A stretch of 47,095 bases of DNA from UBA3537 sp045561735 (GTDB taxonomy: Bacteria > Bacteroidota > Bacteroidia > Flavobacteriales > Flavobacteriaceae), in NCBI GenBank assembly GCA_045561735.1, contig JBJKXC010000013.1, positions 1 through 47,095 of the forward strand, written 5' to 3'. The notes below the pieces were generated by a model. That model ran no database searches and had not been told where the DNA came from. It saw only the letters and a program-made list of their open reading frames with translations. Each line of letters opens with the position of its first letter. Position 1 is the first letter of the stretch. Both the position numbers and the translations under genes were made by a program. Below are positions 32,194 to 41,672 of the stretch, one piece after another.

Positions 32194-33384
32194 ATGAAAA
32201 AAGTAGTCGTAGGTCTTTCAGGAGGCGTTGATTCAAGTGTTGCAGCCTTTTTGTTGAAACAACAAGGCTATCACGTCATTGGATTATTTATGAAAAACTG
32301 GCACGATGACACAGTCACCATATCTGACGAATGCCCATGGTTAGATGATAGTAACGATGCCATGCTTGTGGCGCAAACCTTGGATATTCCATTTCAAACC
32401 GTTGATTTAAGTAAGGAATACAAGGTACGCATTGTAGATTATATGTTTGACGAATACAAGCGGGGACGTACGCCCAACCCAGATATTTTATGTAATCGTG
32501 AGATTAAATTTGATGTGTTTTTAAAAATTGCTCTATCACTAGGCGCTGATTTTGTTGCTACGGGACATTATTGTCGTAAAAGTGTTTCATATATAGAAGA
32601 AAACGCTCCCATTTATTCATTGCGCTCGGGACTAGACACAAACAAAGACCAATCTTATTTTTTATGCCAATTATCTCAATCTCAACTCGCTAAAACCCTT
32701 TTTCCAATTGGTGAATTACAAAAATCTGAAGTCAGAGCTATAGCCTCTAAATTAAAACTTGTAACCGCTGATAAAAAAGACTCTCAAGGCCTTTGTTTTA
32801 TTGGAAAGGTAAGGTTGCCAGACTTTTTACAACAACAGTTAAAACCTAAAAAAGGGACGATTATTCAAATTCCTTCAGATTTTGAAATATACCAAAAACC
32901 ATTGCCAATATTTGAATCCAAAACAGATGCACTTTTACATAAAAGTCGACCCATTGTTTATGAAAGTGAAGATGGCACCGTTGTTGGCACCCACCAAGGA
33001 GCCCATTTTTTTACTAAGGGTCAACGTAAGGGGTTGGCAGTAGGAGGAACCAAAGCGCCACTTTTTGTAATTGAAACAGATGTAAATAAAAATATTATTT
33101 ATGTCGGGGAAGGAAAGGAGCATCCAGGATTATATCGCAGTACCCTTAGGGTGGATAACGAAGCAATACATTGGCTGCGTCATGATTTAAAATTAAGCAA
33201 TGGAGAACAACTTAAAGTTCTTGCCCGAATTCGTTACAGACAATCTTTAGAGCCCGCTGTTATTTTTAAAACAAAACGTGGGCTGTTTGTTGAATTTTTA
33301 GAAAAGCAAACAGCAATCATGGAAGGACAATTTGTAGCTTGGTATATTGATGACGAATTAGTTGGTTCCGGAGTTATTTCTTAA
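32194..33384 (+). CDS. mnmA: tRNA-specific 2-thiouridylase MnmA
   Basis: This 396-residue enzyme adds sulfur to uridine 34 of tRNA for Glu, Gln and Lys. The PP-loop SGGVDSS is at 9-15. The two catalytic cysteines are Cys100 in NPDILCNREIKF and Cys201 in GLCFIG. GLFMKNWHDD, TGHYCRK and the C-terminal beta-barrel are also typical. The length matches the family. It stands alone between a terminator and mazG; the promoter candidate lies directly upstream. Confidence 0.95.
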   Translation: MKKVVVGLSGGVDSSVAAFLLKQQGYHVIGLFMKNWHDDTVTISDECPWLDDSNDAMLVAQTLDIPFQTVDLSKEYKVRIVDYMFDEYKRGRTPNPDILCNREIKFDVFLKIALSLGADFVATGHYCRKSVSYIEENAPIYSLRSGLDTNKDQSYFLCQLSQSQLAKTLFPIGELQKSEVRAIASKLKLVTADKKDSQGLCFIGKVRLPDFLQQQLKPKKGTIIQIPSDFEIYQKPLPIFESKTDALLHKSRPIVYESEDGTVVGTHQGAHFFTKGQRKGLAVGGTKAPLFVIETDVNKNIIYVGEGKEHPGLYRSTLRVDNEAIHWLRHDLKLSNGEQLKVLARIRYRQSLEPAVIFKTKRGLFVEFLEKQTAIMEGQFVAWYIDDELVGSGVIS

Positions 33385-33494
33385 ATTGTATGTACTTATT
33401 TATGATACATCTCAGAAGTGGCTGCAATTGTCAGTATAATTACAGATTTACATAACAATATTAGCTTAAAAATTGACCATAATAAATAGAACAA

Positions 33495-34268
33495 ATGACA
33501 AGACGTGAATACCAATTACAAGCCTTTGAACGCTTGTTGACTGTGATGGACGAATTACGAAGCCAATGTCCATGGGATCAAAAACAAACTATGGAGAGCC
33601 TGAGGCCTTTGACAATTGAGGAGACATATGAATTGGCAGATGCTATATTAGATCAAAACACAGAGGAAATCAAAGGGGAATTAGGGGATTTGTTATTACA
33701 CATTGTTTTTTATTCAAAAATAGGGAGCGAAAACAATGATTTTGATATTGCTGATGTTTTGAATGCAGTTTGCGAAAAGCTAATAAAAAGGCATCCGCAT
33801 ATTTATGGTGATGTTAAAGTTAAGAATGAAGAAGAGGTCAAGCAAAATTGGGAAAAAATCAAACTTAAAGAGGGAAAGAAAAGTGTCTTAGAAGGTGTTC
33901 CTAACAGCCTACCAGCTTTGGTGAAAGCAATCCGCATTCAAGACAAGGTCGCGGGGGTTGGTTTTGATTGGGAAATGCCAGAACAAGTATTAGAAAAGGT
34001 AAAGGAAGAGTTGCAGGAATTTAAAATAGAGGTCGACCAAAACAATACAAACGCTATGGAATCTGAATTTGGAGATGTTTTATTTTCCTTAATTAATTAC
34101 GCCCGTTTTTTGAAAATCAACTCCGAGAATGCTTTGGAACGCACCAATAAAAAATTCATAAAGCGCTTTCAGTATTTGGAGAATCAGGCCAAACTAAAAC
34201 AGCGGACTTTGTCAAGCATGACGCTGGCAGAAATGGATGTTTTATGGGAGGAAGCCAAAAGTCAGTAA
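33495..34268 (+). CDS. mazG: Nucleoside triphosphate pyrophosphohydrolase MazG
   Basis: This 257-residue enzyme hydrolyses nucleoside triphosphates to monophosphates and is linked to removal of damaged or signalling nucleotides. It has two MazG domains. In the first, IEETYELADAI gives Glu42, Glu43 and Glu46, and GELGDLLLHIVFYS gives Glu62 and Asp65; the second repeats the pattern near 170-215 (EELQEFKIEV; EFGDVLFSLINYA). CPWDQKQTMESLRPLTI is the conserved start. It ends one base from the convergent DUF349 gene. The rel gene at the right end concerns ppGpp, which MazG can degrade in E. coli; a functional link here is only inference. Confidence 0.95.
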   Translation: MTRREYQLQAFERLLTVMDELRSQCPWDQKQTMESLRPLTIEETYELADAILDQNTEEIKGELGDLLLHIVFYSKIGSENNDFDIADVLNAVCEKLIKRHPHIYGDVKVKNEEEVKQNWEKIKLKEGKKSVLEGVPNSLPALVKAIRIQDKVAGVGFDWEMPEQVLEKVKEELQEFKIEVDQNNTNAMESEFGDVLFSLINYARFLKINSENALERTNKKFIKRFQYLENQAKLKQRTLSSMTLAEMDVLWEEAKSQ

Positions 34269-34269
34269 T

Positions 34270-36192
34270 CTAACTAATGTCTTTTTTTATGATTGAAAGT
34301 TTTTGTATCCACTCCTTTAGATCGGATTTATAGTTTTCAATTTTATTTTTGACATCAATAACCATCGGATTATCGTCTGCGGCGTTGGAGAAAAATTGTA
34401 AGTTATTTTCTAGTTGATTCATCTCTGACTTAATATCTTCAATCTTTTTTCTGACAAAATTGATTTCGTTATTGATAGCCTTTGGATTTTTAGCCAATTC
34501 TTGTAGTTTATTACTATAGTTTAAAGCTTTAATTTCTTCTTCACTCACACCAATTTCAATCAAGATCGTTCTAACTGCTTTGAGAAATAAACGGTCAATT
34601 TGACGTTTGTTTTTGGGTACATCCCCTAATTCGGACCATTGATTTGAATACTCTTTTACAGCGTCCAAGTTTGCCGCTTTATCAGCCCCAATTTTAAAAG
34701 ATTTTAAAGTTTCAAGCAATTTTTCTTTTTGCGAAAGAGTTTCAATCTGCTGTGGAGTTCCCTTATTTATTTGCTCATGATAGCGTTCAAAGAAATAGTT
34801 GCAGGCACCTCTAAATTGTTTCCAAAGCTTACTGCTTTCACTTCGTGGAATATGTCCAATTTTTTTCCATTTATTTTGAATGTTCTTAATCAAAACAACG
34901 GTAGTTTCTAAATCCTCACTGTTTTTGTTCTTCTCTGCAATCTCAACCAGTTCTTTTTTCTTTTTAAGATTTTCTAACTGGTCTTTCTTCAGAAATTTGT
35001 AAAAATTATTTTTCTGCTTATTAAAAGTTCTTACCGCAGTTTTAAAATCCGTCCACGATTGATTTCTTACTTTTTTTGGAACACTGCCCAATTTAAAAAA
35101 TGACTGTCTTAAATCTTCAATGGCTTTGATTTGCTTTTGCCAATCTTTATGGGTTTCGTATTCATTATTGGTAATTTCATTTATTTTTAAAACGATGGCC
35201 TCTTTTGCTTTAAAGTTAGCGGTTAACTCTTCTTCAATCTGTGAATTATAAATTTTTCGTTTATCATTAATTACTTTTGTGGCCGCACTAAACTGTTCCC
35301 ACAATGCCACTCGGTGTTCTTTGGCGACTGGCCCTAATTCCTCTTTCCAAATTTTATGTAGTGCCTGCACCTCTCTAAATACCCGATCTAGATTTTGCTC
35401 ATTAGCTAATGCTTCAGCACTTTTTATGAGTTTTTGTTTTTTTTCTAGATTAAATTTATAATCGCGATCTCTCAAGTCTCTATCAAGATGTAGAAAGTCG
35501 TAAAAACGCTCCACATGGTGGCGGTAGTTGTTCCAGACATTGTTGGCATCTTTTGCAGGAACTTTACCTAATCCACGCCATTTGTCTTGTAAACTTTTAA
35601 AGTTGTTGTATATGGTGTTGGTATTTTGATTGATATTGATCAAGGCTTTAATTTCCTCAATAATTTGAAGCCTTAACTCAAGATTCTTTTTAAAATCTTC
35701 GGTTTTACTTTTTTCAAATTTTTCATTTCTTTCCCTGTAGTTCCTTGACAAGGAATTGAACTTCTTTTTATGTGAGCTTATAAAATTAAAATCAATAATG
35801 TTACCACCCTCAGCCAAGAAAGCCTCTTTTCTATCATTTAACAGCGCTGAAAATTTAGTGTTAAAAACTTTTTTAATGCGATTTACCTTTGGACGTATGG
35901 CATAGAGGTCATCGTTTTTAAGTAATGCTCCAAAAGCATCTATAAGTGCTTCTAGGTCAAAATTATCATATGCATCCTCACTTTCTTTAATTGAAGCCTC
36001 GTTTGGTTCTACCTCTTTATTTTCGATAGGGCCTTCTTTTTTTGGTTCATTAGCTTCAGAAACAACTTCTACATCGGGATCTTTTTTGACAACTTGCTCA
36101 ACCACATCTTTTAAAGGTTTTTTCTTTTTTTGGTCTTTAATTATTTTTTCTGATAATCCGTCTGCTTCCTGCAGGTTATCTTGCGTATTCAT
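34270..36192 (-). CDS. DUF349 repeat protein
   Basis: This 640-residue, strongly charged protein starts with a Lys/Glu/Pro-rich disordered segment (about 1-65) and then consists of repeated helical units with the DUF349 pattern, e.g. LQDKWRGLGKVPAKDANNVW, VQALHKIWKEELGPVAKEHR, IKNIQNKWKKIGHIPRSESS and YSNQWSELGDVPKNKRQIDR. At least five units are visible, separated by coiled-coil-like linkers. The C-terminus is a long coiled coil (KKIEDIKSEMNQLENN). DUF349 proteins are common in Bacteroidota and lack a firm function. No signal peptide is seen. It is convergent with mazG by one base and is followed upstream by aroE on the same strand. Confidence 0.85.
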   Translation of the reverse strand: MNTQDNLQEADGLSEKIIKDQKKKKPLKDVVEQVVKKDPDVEVVSEANEPKKEGPIENKEVEPNEASIKESEDAYDNFDLEALIDAFGALLKNDDLYAIRPKVNRIKKVFNTKFSALLNDRKEAFLAEGGNIIDFNFISSHKKKFNSLSRNYRERNEKFEKSKTEDFKKNLELRLQIIEEIKALININQNTNTIYNNFKSLQDKWRGLGKVPAKDANNVWNNYRHHVERFYDFLHLDRDLRDRDYKFNLEKKQKLIKSAEALANEQNLDRVFREVQALHKIWKEELGPVAKEHRVALWEQFSAATKVINDKRKIYNSQIEEELTANFKAKEAIVLKINEITNNEYETHKDWQKQIKAIEDLRQSFFKLGSVPKKVRNQSWTDFKTAVRTFNKQKNNFYKFLKKDQLENLKKKKELVEIAEKNKNSEDLETTVVLIKNIQNKWKKIGHIPRSESSKLWKQFRGACNYFFERYHEQINKGTPQQIETLSQKEKLLETLKSFKIGADKAANLDAVKEYSNQWSELGDVPKNKRQIDRLFLKAVRTILIEIGVSEEEIKALNYSNKLQELAKNPKAINNEINFVRKKIEDIKSEMNQLENNLQFFSNAADDNPMVIDVKNKIENYKSDLKEWIQKLSIIKKDIS

Positions 36193-36281
36193 AGCTCAAA
36201 AGGTTTGAATTTACGTTTACTTGGAATGTATAAATATACTGTTATCTACCTAATCTACAAATTAAAACGGATTATCCGGAT

Positions 36282-37013
36282 TTATGAATCCCAAATTTCC
36301 CAAGACCTTTCAGCTTGTAATTCTAACATTTTTAGGCCATTTACAGCAGTTGCATTAGCCTTCAATCCAAAATTTAAAAATTGGGTTTGACTTGGATTAT
36401 AAATCAAATCATACAGAAAATGATTTTTTGAAATCGATTGATAGGGTATGGGAGGGTATAATTCAATTTTTGGATAGGTTCCAAGCGGCGTACAATTGAT
36501 GATGATTTGATGGGCAGCGATGATTTCTGAGTTCAATTCTTCATAGCTAAAGCAGTTTTCAGAATCAGGAGTTCTTGAAACAAAGGAAAAGGGAATATTT
36601 AAATTATTTAGGGCAAATGCAATGGCTTTTGATGCACCACCAGTCCCAAGAATAAGTGCCGATTTATGTTTAGTATTTAAGTAAGGCTTCAAACTTTTCA
36701 CAAAGCCATAGTGGTCTGTATTGTACCCAATGCGTTTTCCGTTTTGAATCTTAATGGTATTCACTGCGCCAATACTATGGGAATCTGCATCCAAAGCATC
36801 CAAAAATGGCAGCACAGCTTCTTTGTAGGGAATTGTTACATTAAGGCCTGAGATTTCATTAGAGGATTTAAAAATTGCATCAAATTCGTCGATGCTGTGG
36901 ATATCAAAGTTTTTATAAACACAGTTTAGATCTTCCTTCTTAAACTTATCTGTGAAATAAGTTCTTGAGAAGGAGTAGTCAATATTTTTACCAACCAAAC
37001 CGAATGTTTTCAT
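36282..37013 (-). CDS. aroE: Shikimate dehydrogenase
   Basis: This 243-residue enzyme reduces 3-dehydroshikimate to shikimate with NADPH in aromatic amino acid synthesis. Substrate-binding residues are in place: NVTIPYKEAV with catalytic Lys64, GAVNT with Asn85, and GYNTDHYGF with Asp100. The NADP loop GTGGASKA is at 123-130. The C-terminal block ANATAVNGLKMLELQAERSW is also typical. I chose ATG 37013, which overlaps the stop of the upstream DUF368 gene (ATGA), over the longer frame from 37043. It is slightly short for the family but appears complete. Confidence 0.93.
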   Translation of the reverse strand: MKTFGLVGKNIDYSFSRTYFTDKFKKEDLNCVYKNFDIHSIDEFDAIFKSSNEISGLNVTIPYKEAVLPFLDALDADSHSIGAVNTIKIQNGKRIGYNTDHYGFVKSLKPYLNTKHKSALILGTGGASKAIAFALNNLNIPFSFVSRTPDSENCFSYEELNSEIIAAHQIIINCTPLGTYPKIELYPPIPYQSISKNHFLYDLIYNPSQTQFLNFGLKANATAVNGLKMLELQAERSWEIWDS

Positions 37014-38026
37014 GCAGTATTTTTTTGATGCTTTCCATACCACTGTAATCCAAGTACAATAGCGGCCCCTAAGATAATCAATAAAATGGCAATAAGTGTT
37101 TCTGCGTTAGGATCTGGCACATATCGTTGATAGTTTTCAATGCGGTTATTTCCATTGGAGTCTAAAATTAATTCTCCAATGCCATTGCGTTTAAATACTT
37201 TGTTTTTCCAAGGCCAAACCACGCCAAGAGAGCCAGTAACAAACCCCATAATTAAGGCGAGTGTCATACTATTATAATTTTTCAAAACAAAGTTTAGCAG
37301 GTGGGACAGCACAATCAGTCCAAAAATAGACCCAAGTGTAAAAACCGTTAAGATTTTAAGCATGTATAAAATGTAAAGATCTGAAAAAATATTAAAATCA
37401 CCTGAAAAAACATGTAGCAGCACTTCAAATAAAGCATTTACTGCATCTACTAACAAAAGCACATAATTTCCCATAAGCATTAAGATGAAAGATCCCGAAA
37501 ATCCAGGAAGGGCCATCCCTGTAATGCTGACCATCCCACACAAAAAGACAAACCAAAGATTATCATTTTGAGCTTGAGGTGAAACAAAACTGAGACTCAT
37601 TCCAGCTAGAACTCCAACGAAGGCCCAAACAATGGACTGCCATTTCCAATCCTTAAAGTCGTTGTAAATATAAATAACAGAACCAATGATCATTCCAAAA
37701 AAAAGACTCCAAACATAAAGTTCATATCTAACAATAAAAAAATCTAAAACTTTTGAAACACTAAAATAACTGATGATAATTCCAGTAAAAATCAAACCCA
37801 AAAAGCGTCCATTGATGTGTTTAAAAAAGGTAGTAAATTGCCCAGATAATAGGAAAGCAACCCCTCGACGGTCAAATTTCTGCAAGGATTCAATAAATTG
37901 TTCATAGAAACCCAATACAAACGCGACAATGCCCCCGGAAACACCAGGAACTTTGTTGGCAGCACCCATCGCAATACCTTTGAGGATTAAGAAGCGCTTG
38001 GTTTCTATGGGCTTAGGAGGATTCAA
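37010..38026 (-). CDS. DUF368 (PopT-type) polyprenyl-phosphate translocase, second copy
   Basis: This 338-residue membrane protein has about eight to ten hydrophobic segments and the DUF368 signature KGIAMGAANKVPGVSGGIVA at the N-terminus, plus SITGMALPGFSGSFILMLMG halfway, an internal repeat of the same motif. DUF368 proteins have been shown in other bacteria to return undecaprenyl phosphate across the membrane (named PopT), so this is the likely role. The start is TTG 38026, overlapping the first copy's stop by 14 bases. Its stop overlaps the aroE start. It differs clearly from the first copy, so it is not a recent duplicate. Confidence 0.85.
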   Translation of the reverse strand: MNPPKPIETKRFLILKGIAMGAANKVPGVSGGIVAFVLGFYEQFIESLQKFDRRGVAFLLSGQFTTFFKHINGRFLGLIFTGIIISYFSVSKVLDFFIVRYELYVWSLFFGMIIGSVIYIYNDFKDWKWQSIVWAFVGVLAGMSLSFVSPQAQNDNLWFVFLCGMVSITGMALPGFSGSFILMLMGNYVLLLVDAVNALFEVLLHVFSGDFNIFSDLYILYMLKILTVFTLGSIFGLIVLSHLLNFVLKNYNSMTLALIMGFVTGSLGVVWPWKNKVFKRNGIGELILDSNGNNRIENYQRYVPDPNAETLIAILLIILGAAIVLGLQWYGKHQKNTA

Positions 38027-38948
38027 GAGATTTTGTTTTTATACTTATAAAATCAAAAATGAAAATTAGTAGAAACCCTGTCAGCATTAAAATCAATGCA
38101 GCACACAACTGCGGGTCACCCTCATACTTATATGGTAAAACACATTCTTCAATCAGTGGCACAGGGATTCCTTTGGAATTGATGTGTTCGGTCAATATTT
38201 TTTTCCATGGCCATATTTTCACCATAGCACCCGCCATAAAGCCTGTTAGAAGGGCTAAGGTTAAGTCTTTGTACTTTACAAACAACCATTTTAAAATTTT
38301 TGAAAAATATAGGATTCCAACCAAAGCTCCAAAGCCAAAAGTGGCTATTTTAAGAAAATCTTTATCGTTAATGGCAAGAAGTACAGTTGAATAGGTACCC
38401 ATGATTAACAAAATAAAAGCACCTGAAATACCAGGAAGAATCATTGCACAAATAGCAATGGCTCCAGATAAAAACAAATACGGATAACTTTCGGAACTGT
38501 TGAAAATCTCGAGTTTTGTAATTTGATAAGCAAAAAATACCCCTAATAATAAAACAATTAATGCAACCGCATTTAAGTGTTCAATTTTTTTAAAAACGTA
38601 TAAAATACTTGCCAAAACCAAACCAAAGAAAAAGGCCCATATTAAAATTGGTTCTTCATCCAACAACCACGTGACTAGCTCAGATAAAAGTAGAATACTT
38701 GAAGCGATTCCCAAAAAAACGGCCAGTAAGAAATTTCCATTCACGGTGTTCCAAACAGCTTTAACACCCTTGTTTTTGAACTCTAAAATTAATGAGATTT
38801 TAAATTGGCTGAGTGTTGAAATTAATTCTTCGTAAATCCCTGAAATAAAAGCAATAGTACCCCCTGAGATGCCAGGAACAATGTCGGCTGCTCCCATGGC
38901 CATACCTTTAAAAAAAAGCCACAAATAGTCCAGAAAATTGCGTTTCAT
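38013..38948 (-). CDS. DUF368 (PopT-type) polyprenyl-phosphate translocase, first copy
   Basis: This 311-residue membrane protein carries GMAMGAADIVPGISGGTIAF near the N-terminus and ICAMILPGISGAFILLIMGT in the second half, the duplicated DUF368 motif, with about eight hydrophobic segments. The family is linked to recycling of the undecaprenyl phosphate carrier used for peptidoglycan and O-antigen. I chose ATG 38948; a TTG four codons earlier is possible. The next gene on this strand is the related DUF368 copy, and the preceding TPR gene ends 39 bases upstream of the ATG. The three-gene run DUF368-DUF368-aroE has overlapping ends and is likely one operon. Confidence 0.85.
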   Translation of the reverse strand: MKRNFLDYLWLFFKGMAMGAADIVPGISGGTIAFISGIYEELISTLSQFKISLILEFKNKGVKAVWNTVNGNFLLAVFLGIASSILLLSELVTWLLDEEPILIWAFFFGLVLASILYVFKKIEHLNAVALIVLLLGVFFAYQITKLEIFNSSESYPYLFLSGAIAICAMILPGISGAFILLIMGTYSTVLLAINDKDFLKIATFGFGALVGILYFSKILKWLFVKYKDLTLALLTGFMAGAMVKIWPWKKILTEHINSKGIPVPLIEECVLPYKYEGDPQLCAALILMLTGFLLIFIFDFISIKTKSLESS

Positions 38949-38986
38949 TGTAGGATACAATTAATTGCTAGTAAAGATAACTAAAT

Positions 38987-40390
38987 TTAGTTGTCTGATT
39001 TTTTGAAGCTTTCAATGAATTGAATCACATTTTCACTTTTGTAAATATCAGGGAATAGTTCTTCAATTATAAATATATGCTCCGAATTGATGTGCAGTCC
39101 GGTTAGTAGATGCGCAAATCCAGCTTCAGTGTCATTAAGTTTAAAACACAATCCAGAAAGTCTAAATTCTAATTCTTCACTCTTTGGATAATAATCCAAG
39201 GCTTTTACAAAATTGTATTTAGCAGCTTCAATTTCCCCAAGCTCAATCAGAACGTCACCTCTTTGAATCCATGTATCTAGAGAAGTTCCACCTAGTTCTA
39301 AAGTTTTTTTATAACCTCTTTCAGCTTCTTCAAGATAGTTTAAGCGTAGGTTTATTTTTGAATAAAACAACCAATAACTCTCATTTTCATCATCAATATC
39401 AATCGCTTTATTAACATAAAAAAGAGCCTTTAAACCATCTTTTTTTGAGAAATAAAAGTGCGCAATTTGTATCCAGCCTTTGTCAAATGCCGGGTCTTCT
39501 TTGACAGATTTAAAAAAATATTTGAGCGCTTTATCTTTATTATGCATTTTTTCGTAACAACCACCAATTTTTAAATAAGTAAATGCAGTTGGGCCTTCGA
39601 TGGCCATTGAAATATTATAGTTGTCAATAGCCTCTTTAAAGCGATTCAGTCGCTCTAAAACCTTAGCTTTTTCTAAATAGGCTCCAATGAAAGTATCATC
39701 AGAAATGATTGCAAAATCAAAAGCTGTTAAAGCTTTCTTGAAATTCTTAATTTCTAGATATTGTTTTCCCAACTGATGCCAGGCAACTTCACAGTATGGG
39801 TTTTGGTCTAGATACCAATTAAGATAATCAATGGCTTCTTGGTTTTGATCTAAAAACTCAAAACAATAAATAATATTATAAAGTGACGAATAGTCTTCAA
39901 TATTTAAATCAATACAGTTTTTAAAATGAATTTTCGCGGCTTCATAATTATCTAAAAAAAGGTATTCCATTCCTATCAAGGAATGAATTTCTGATGAATC
40001 ATTAGAAACTTTAAGTGCTTGTTTAAATACCTTTATGGCTTCTTCATGTTGGTCTCTTTTTGAATGGATGTTAGCTTTTTGAATATAAAGTTCTTCGTTA
40101 TTAGGCTCCAATTCAAACAACATGTTGAGTAATTTTGCTGCTTCAGACAGTTTGTTTTCGAAGATTAAAATCTCCACCTTAAATAGCCTTAGGTTCATTG
40201 AAGTTGGATGCTGGTCTAAACCTAATTTAATCGCTTTTTTAGCAAGTGCAATTTTACCAATCTCTAAATAATGATGGATAATATTTTCGAATTCATTGGA
40301 ATCAAAGAAAAAGACATTATTGGTCTTTAACATGGACTCAAACCTAGTGAGTGAAAAACTTTGACTATCTTCAGATGAACTGAATTCCAT
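38987..40390 (-). CDS. Tetratricopeptide repeat protein
   Basis: This 467-residue protein is built from about ten or more TPR units, e.g. EEAIKVFKQALKVSNDSSEI, AIDYLNWYLDQNPYCEVAWH, ALTAFDFAIISDDTFIGAYL and ALKYFFKSVKEDPAFDKGWI, in a right-handed superhelix. No catalytic domain, signal peptide or membrane segment is visible, so it is a cytoplasmic scaffold or adaptor. It is acidic overall. Its stop is 39 bases before the DUF368 start. Partner unknown; it is a conserved gene near aminotransferase and OstA genes in related flavobacteria, as far as I recall. Confidence 0.85.
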   Translation of the reverse strand: MEFSSSEDSQSFSLTRFESMLKTNNVFFFDSNEFENIIHHYLEIGKIALAKKAIKLGLDQHPTSMNLRLFKVEILIFENKLSEAAKLLNMLFELEPNNEELYIQKANIHSKRDQHEEAIKVFKQALKVSNDSSEIHSLIGMEYLFLDNYEAAKIHFKNCIDLNIEDYSSLYNIIYCFEFLDQNQEAIDYLNWYLDQNPYCEVAWHQLGKQYLEIKNFKKALTAFDFAIISDDTFIGAYLEKAKVLERLNRFKEAIDNYNISMAIEGPTAFTYLKIGGCYEKMHNKDKALKYFFKSVKEDPAFDKGWIQIAHFYFSKKDGLKALFYVNKAIDIDDENESYWLFYSKINLRLNYLEEAERGYKKTLELGGTSLDTWIQRGDVLIELGEIEAAKYNFVKALDYYPKSEELEFRLSGLCFKLNDTEAGFAHLLTGLHINSEHIFIIEELFPDIYKSENVIQFIESFKKSDN

Positions 40391-40470
40391 TTAATGTAAT
40401 TTGGTATAATAAAAGTATTATTATTAGCACTTGCTTCTATTACCTAAAATGAATGTTTTCAACAAAATAA

Positions 40471-41661
40471 TTAACAGTTCTTGTTAATCATATCTAAAAC
40501 CTTAATGATGACATCACAACCTTTTTCAAGTTCCTTCATTGAAATGGTAAGTGGTGGAGTGATGCGTATGGCCTTTGGTTCATAGAGCAGCCAAAAGAGA
40601 ATCAGACCTTCTTCCATGGCTTCCATGACAATTTTATTGGTTACATTCGCTTGCTTTGTGAGGGCACAAAGCATCAAACCTTTACCACGAATTTCAGTAA
40701 TGAGCGGGTGTTTCAATTTTGATCTTATAAAAGTTTCTTTCTCTAAAACACTTTGCATAAGCTCTGAATTGGTGATTTCCTTCAAAGTAGCCAATGCAGC
40801 GGCAGCTATGACTGGATGTCCGCCAAAAGTTGTAATGTGCCCTAACATTGGTTTGTCAGAAAGACAATCCATCATTTTAGCAGATGCTGAAAAGGCGCCA
40901 ATAGGCATGCCGCCCCCCAAACCTTTACCAACCACCACAATATCTGGAATACAGTTGTAATTTTCAAACCCAAAAAGGGTACCTGTTCTTCCAAAACCAG
41001 GCTGTATTTCATCTAAAATTAACAAGGCACCTACTTCGTTGCAGCGTTTTTGAACCTTATTTAAGTAACCGTCTTTGGGTTGAACGAAGCCTGCGCCACC
41101 TTGTATGGTTTCTAATATTACAGCTGCTGTTTTACTGCTAATCTTTTTTAAATCTTCAACAGCATTAAATTTTAAAAACCGAACATCGGGAATTAAGGGG
41201 CGAAACGGTTGTTTGCGTGCTTCGTATCCCATAACACTCAAAGCGCCCATGGTATTGCCATGGTAGGCTTTATCTGCCGCAAATATTTCGGAGCGCCCTG
41301 TATAACGCCGCGCTAATTTTAATGCGCCATCAATGGCTTCTGTACCTGAATTGGTCAAATAGGTTTTCTCAATGTTCTTGGGATAATACTTTGCCAGTAG
41401 TTTGGTCAGTTCAAGTGCTGGCTTTTGGATGTATTCTCCATATACCATCACATGCATGTATTTTTCCAATTGTGTATGAATTGCTTCCAGAACTTTAGGG
41501 TGTCGGTGTCCCAAGCTACACGCTGAAACACCCGCTACAAAATCTAAATAAGCTTTGTTATTTGTATCGTATATATAGGAACCTTCGGCATGGGAGATTT
41601 CCATAGCCAATGGATGTGGCGTAGTTTGTGCTTGGTATTTTAAAAAGGCCGCTTTATTCAA
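40471..41661 (-). CDS. Class III pyridoxal-phosphate aminotransferase
   Basis: This 396-residue enzyme is of the acetylornithine/4-aminobutyrate aminotransferase group. PLP residues are present: TNSGTEAIDGALKLARR at 103-119, the Asp217-Glu218-x-Gln220 in LILDEIQPGFGRTG, and the Lys246 Schiff base in VVVGKGLGGGMPIGAF. TFGGHPVIAAAALATL is also conserved. Substrate cannot be fixed: acetylornithine, GABA, ornithine or similar are possible. It is 11 bases after the OstA-like gene and on the same strand. No arginine-pathway genes are near, so the acetylornithine role is not supported by context. Confidence 0.88.
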   Translation of the reverse strand: MNKAAFLKYQAQTTPHPLAMEISHAEGSYIYDTNNKAYLDFVAGVSACSLGHRHPKVLEAIHTQLEKYMHVMVYGEYIQKPALELTKLLAKYYPKNIEKTYLTNSGTEAIDGALKLARRYTGRSEIFAADKAYHGNTMGALSVMGYEARKQPFRPLIPDVRFLKFNAVEDLKKISSKTAAVILETIQGGAGFVQPKDGYLNKVQKRCNEVGALLILDEIQPGFGRTGTLFGFENYNCIPDIVVVGKGLGGGMPIGAFSASAKMMDCLSDKPMLGHITTFGGHPVIAAAALATLKEITNSELMQSVLEKETFIRSKLKHPLITEIRGKGLMLCALTKQANVTNKIVMEAMEEGLILFWLLYEPKAIRITPPLTISMKELEKGCDVIIKVLDMINKNC

Positions 41662-41672
41662 AATTATTTTTT

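Noticed and set aside
36193..36281. Open frame on the plus strand from 36181 to 36390
   Set aside because: It overlaps the well-supported aroE gene on the other strand and shows no family pattern.
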